Shown: piece after piece, positions 61,964 through 64,000 of the stretch
How the letters are laid out: each line of letters starts with the position of its first letter
Position numbering within the stretch: the first letter of the stretch is position 1
NCBI RefSeq assembly: GCF_040581405.1
Contig: NZ_CP137157.1
Location: 1-64,000, forward strand
DNA length: 64,000 nucleotides
Direction: 5' to 3'
Source of the DNA: Komagataeibacter sucrofermentans DSM 15973
Lineage (GTDB): Bacteria; Pseudomonadota; Alphaproteobacteria; Acetobacterales; Acetobacteraceae
Translations under genes and position numbers: made by a program
Notes under the pieces: model-generated
What the model was told of the DNA's origin: nothing
The model's input: the letters and a program-made list of their open reading frames with translations, nothing else
Databases searched by the model: none

Positions 61964-62427
61964 TGCTGCTTCCTCTTTCCTCCCGCCCGGTGGGCGCGCT
62001 GGTGGTTGATGGGTGCGGCACCGCACTGGGGCTGGGGGTGGCCTGTATGCTGGTGCTCGGGGCGCAGGCCATGCTGCACCGGGGCTGGCCCGCGCGGTGC
62101 GTGGTGCTGCGCGGCCTCATGCTTGCCCTCATGCTGCCGGGGCTGGCGCTGGCGCTGCTGTGGCCGGGGCTTGTGGGCCACGGTGGCGGCATGGGGAGCG
62201 TGGCGCAGGGGGCGCTCGTGGCGCCTGCGGCCCTGTGGCCGCTGCTGCGCGTGCTTGATGCCGTGCCGCCCGGCCTGTCGCGCACGGCGCGCGGGCTGGG
62301 GGCCGGGGCGCAGGCGCGGCTGCGGCTGCTGTGGCTGCCCCTGCTGGCAGGCCCGGTGGCGGGGGTGGGCATGTTTTGCGCGGTGATGACCGTGCTGTGC
62401 GCCATGGCGGCGGTAGCGCTGCAATGA
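61963..62427 (+). CDS. Short ABC-permease-like protein
   Basis: 154 residues, about half the usual length of a permease. Four hydrophobic segments are seen. The region LSRTARGLGAGAQARLRLLW followed by LPLLAGPVAGVG aligns with the EAA loop of PotI/PotC-type permeases, which normally contacts the ATPase. The N-terminal helices of a full permease are missing and no second permease is present. The frame is intact, so it is either a truncated remnant still expressed or a reduced version. Confidence 0.7.
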   Translation: MLLPLSSRPVGALVVDGCGTALGLGVACMLVLGAQAMLHRGWPARCVVLRGLMLALMLPGLALALLWPGLVGHGGGMGSVAQGALVAPAALWPLLRVLDAVPPGLSRTARGLGAGAQARLRLLWLPLLAGPVAGVGMFCAVMTVLCAMAAVALQ

Positions 62428-62461
62428 AAACTGTACACATGCGATATGGCAGGACGACATC

Positions 62462-62950
62462 ATGACCGATGAGACCCCTCCCTTCTGGGAGACGACACCG
62501 CTTGCGCAGATGACCCGCGCACAGTGGGAATCGCTGTGCGATGGCTGCGGGCGGTGCTGCCTGCACAAGCTGCGCGAGGATGAGACGGACGAGGTGCTGT
62601 TTACCGATGTCGCCTGCCGCCTGCTCGACACCACCACCTGCCTGTGCACCGATTACGCCCATCGCCACCGCCGGGTGCAGGACTGCATCAGCCTGACGGC
62701 GGAAATGCTGGCCGATATCGACTGGCTGCCGCCCACCTGCGGTTACGTGCTGGTACGCGATGGCGAGCCGCTGCCCTGGTGGCACCCGCTGGTGTCCGGC
62801 ACGCACGAGACGGTGCATGAGGCGGGCATATCGGTCAGTGGCCGGGTGGTCAGCGAGCGTAGGGCGGGGATGCTGGAAGACCACATCATCGACTGGCCCG
62901 GCGAGGCCCCGAAAGATGCATTCTGCCGCACCCGCCCGCGCGGGCGCTGA
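62462..62950 (+). CDS. UPF0260 (YcgN) cysteine-cluster protein
   Basis: 162 residues. The conserved opening WESLCDGCGRCCLHKL carries a Cys cluster that could bind a metal or Fe-S centre; further Cys lie in ACRLLDTTTCLCTDY and PPTCGYV. Function unknown. The last base of its TGA is the first of the next gene's ATG, so translation is coupled. Confidence 0.92.
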   Translation: MTDETPPFWETTPLAQMTRAQWESLCDGCGRCCLHKLREDETDEVLFTDVACRLLDTTTCLCTDYAHRHRRVQDCISLTAEMLADIDWLPPTCGYVLVRDGEPLPWWHPLVSGTHETVHEAGISVSGRVVSERRAGMLEDHIIDWPGEAPKDAFCRTRPRGR

Positions 62951-63666
62951 TGGCGCAGGGCGCGGGAGCAGACGCGCTTGAGGTCGTGCCCATTGCATCG
63001 GGGGCGGTTTCGGTGCGGTGGCGCGTCTCGGCGCGGGCGCGGCGGATTTCCATGCGCATCGACCCCGTGGCGGGGCATGTGGTCATGACCATGCCGCGCG
63101 CGGCCCGCAGGGCGGATGGGCTGGCCCTGCTCCGCGCCCATTCCGGCTGGGTTGCCGCTGGCCTCGCCCGCCTGCCGCCCGCCGCCGAGCTGCGCCATGG
63201 CGGCCATGTGCTGCTCGATGGCCAGAGCCGCGAAATCGTGCACTGCCCTGAAGCCCGGCGGGGCGCGTGGCTGGAAGAGGGCCGCCTGCATGTGAGTGGT
63301 GCGGCGGAGTTCATCTCCCGGCGCGTCATGGCCTATCTGCGCGCGCAGGCGCAGGTGCTGCTGCCCGCGCGTCTGCGCCTTCAGGCCGAAGCCAGTGGCC
63401 TGCGCCCCACCCGGCTCAGGCTGCGCGATACGAAAAGCCGCTGGGGCAGCTGTTCATCCGATGGCAGCATCATGCTGTGCTGGCGGCTGGTCATGGCGCC
63501 CCAGGAGGTGCAGCATTACATCATCGCCCACGAACTCGCCCATCTGCGGCACATGAACCACGGGCCTGATTTCTGGCTGCTGGTCGATCAGCTTACGCCC
63601 CACCGTCGACAGGCCGAGAAATGGCTGCGGGCCAATGGGGCGAGTTTGCACCGGCTGGTGGGGTAA
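62950..63666 (+). CDS. YgjP-like zinc metalloprotease
   Basis: 238 residues of the DUF45/YgjP family, with the zinc site HELAHLRHMNHG and the upstream RLRDTKSRWGSCSSDG. N-terminal half is Arg/Ala-rich. The cellular target is unknown. It starts within the UPF0260 stop. A shortened repeat copy follows. Confidence 0.9.
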   Translation: MAQGAGADALEVVPIASGAVSVRWRVSARARRISMRIDPVAGHVVMTMPRAARRADGLALLRAHSGWVAAGLARLPPAAELRHGGHVLLDGQSREIVHCPEARRGAWLEEGRLHVSGAAEFISRRVMAYLRAQAQVLLPARLRLQAEASGLRPTRLRLRDTKSRWGSCSSDGSIMLCWRLVMAPQEVQHYIIAHELAHLRHMNHGPDFWLLVDQLTPHRRQAEKWLRANGASLHRLVG

Positions 63667-63679
63667 AAGGAAACGGATC

Positions 63680-63738
63680 AAAGTTTTTGGGTGCTGCCTT
63701 TCGAAGCTTTTTGCAAAAAGCTTCACCAAAAACTTTTA
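63680..63738 (-). repeat. Dispersed repeat, copy 9 (shortened)
   Basis: The outer arms and the AAGCTTTTTG hairpin are present, but most of the GCCGCC hairpin is deleted (GCTGCCTTTC runs straight into GAAGC). It lies between the convergent YgjP-like and nadK genes. Confidence 0.8.
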
Positions 63739-63742
63739 TCAT

Positions 63743-64000
63743 TCAGGCCGTAAACTGCTCGGCAATGATCCGTTCCGAAAGGCTCTGCCCGGGGTCGAAC
63801 AGCACGGTGGTGTGCAGCTCACGCGCCTCGCTGATCTCGACGGAAACGACATCGCGCACTTCGGTAAAATCCGCCACGGCGGCGACGGGGCGCTTGTCGG
63901 TTTCCAGAATATCAAACCGCACCCGGGCGGTGGAGGGCAGGAGTGCGCCGCGCCACCGGCGCGGGCGGAACGCGCTGATGGGCGTGAGTGGCAGCAGATT
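63743..64000 (-). CDS. nadK: NAD kinase, C-terminal part (cut by window edge)
   Basis: The minus strand ends at a TGA at 63743-63745. The last 85 residues read [20 protein letters not shown], then a barrel strand region and [16 protein letters not shown], ending [17 protein letters not shown]. This is the conserved C-terminus of bacterial NAD kinase, which makes NADP. The N-terminal part with the GGDG site lies outside the window. Confidence 0.92.
   Translation of the reverse strand, partial: NLLPLTPISAFRPRRWRGALLPSTARVRFDILETDKRPVAAVADFTEVRDVVSVEISEARELHTTVLFDPGQSLSERIIAEQFTA

Noticed and set aside
1-64000. CRISPR arrays, insertion sequences, replication origin
   Set aside because: No regularly spaced identical repeats, transposase frames, DnaA-box clusters or partition genes were seen; the dispersed palindromes are not tandem or regularly spaced.

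Overview
The window looks like the chromosome of an acetic acid bacterium (Acetobacteraceae, most like Komagataeibacter/Gluconacetobacter). The evidence is a high-GC core with strong GC3 bias, a hopanoid cluster (hpnA-B-C-D-E-G, plus hpnL/hpnN elsewhere), an acetate kinase-phosphoketolase operon, Bcr/CflA and RND pumps, and many small alphaproteobacterial families (DUF2721, DUF3297, DUF3126, UPF0260). The genus assignment is inference; no rRNA is present.

Layout. 0-5.6 kb: porin (cut by the window edge), small unknown gene, DUF2721, a TPP-riboswitch-controlled ThiY-like binding protein, a lone cytochrome b, a secreted protein and tRNA-Arg(ACG). 5.6-16.2 kb: orphan RND pump, SDR, gmk, Bcr/CflA exporter, mlaE-mlaF, radA-IMPACT, DUF3297. 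16.3-24.1 kb (all minus): FMN riboswitch-ribD-ribE-ribBA-ribH, then hpnL and hpnN. 24.2-32.7 kb: atypical aquaporin, DcaP-like porin, small proteins, MoeB/ThiF-DsrE pair, SH3 protein, pyruvate kinase. 32.8-41.4 kb: tyrA and a second LPG-synthase-like membrane protein, divergent from hpnABCDE-G. 41.5-45.3 kb: a perfect FNR-type box, then ackA-xfp. 45.4-50 kb: amino-acid ABC importer with a fused binding protein/permease, LysR regulator, class II aldolase. 50-55 kb: a foreign-looking segment with a solitary BREX-type PglX methyltransferase and a divergent AT-rich HNH nuclease, ending near tRNA-Leu(TAA). 55.4-59.7 kb: NodT/HlyD/DUF1656 efflux genes with a MarR regulator but no FUSC permease, then a YqjE/YqjD-like pair. 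59.8-64 kb: a three-gene ABC-importer-like set whose ATPase has lost every catalytic motif, UPF0260, YgjP-like metalloprotease, and the 3' end of nadK (cut by the window edge).

How genes work together. HpnC, HpnD and HpnE make squalene from farnesyl diphosphate, and HpnG trims adenosylhopane. HpnN should carry hopanoids to the outer membrane. The cyclase (shc) and hpnH are not in the window. The rib genes form a complete riboflavin pathway under one FMN riboswitch. Xfp and AckA together turn sugar phosphates into acetate plus ATP.

Scattered through the window are about ten copies of an ~80-bp palindromic element. It has an outer stem enclosing two hairpins and sits mostly at the 3' ends of genes. 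One half copy touches the ribBA stop codon, and an arm-like sequence forms the Shine-Dalgarno of the small gene at 1188-1427. No CRISPR array, transposase, integrase or replication origin was recognised.
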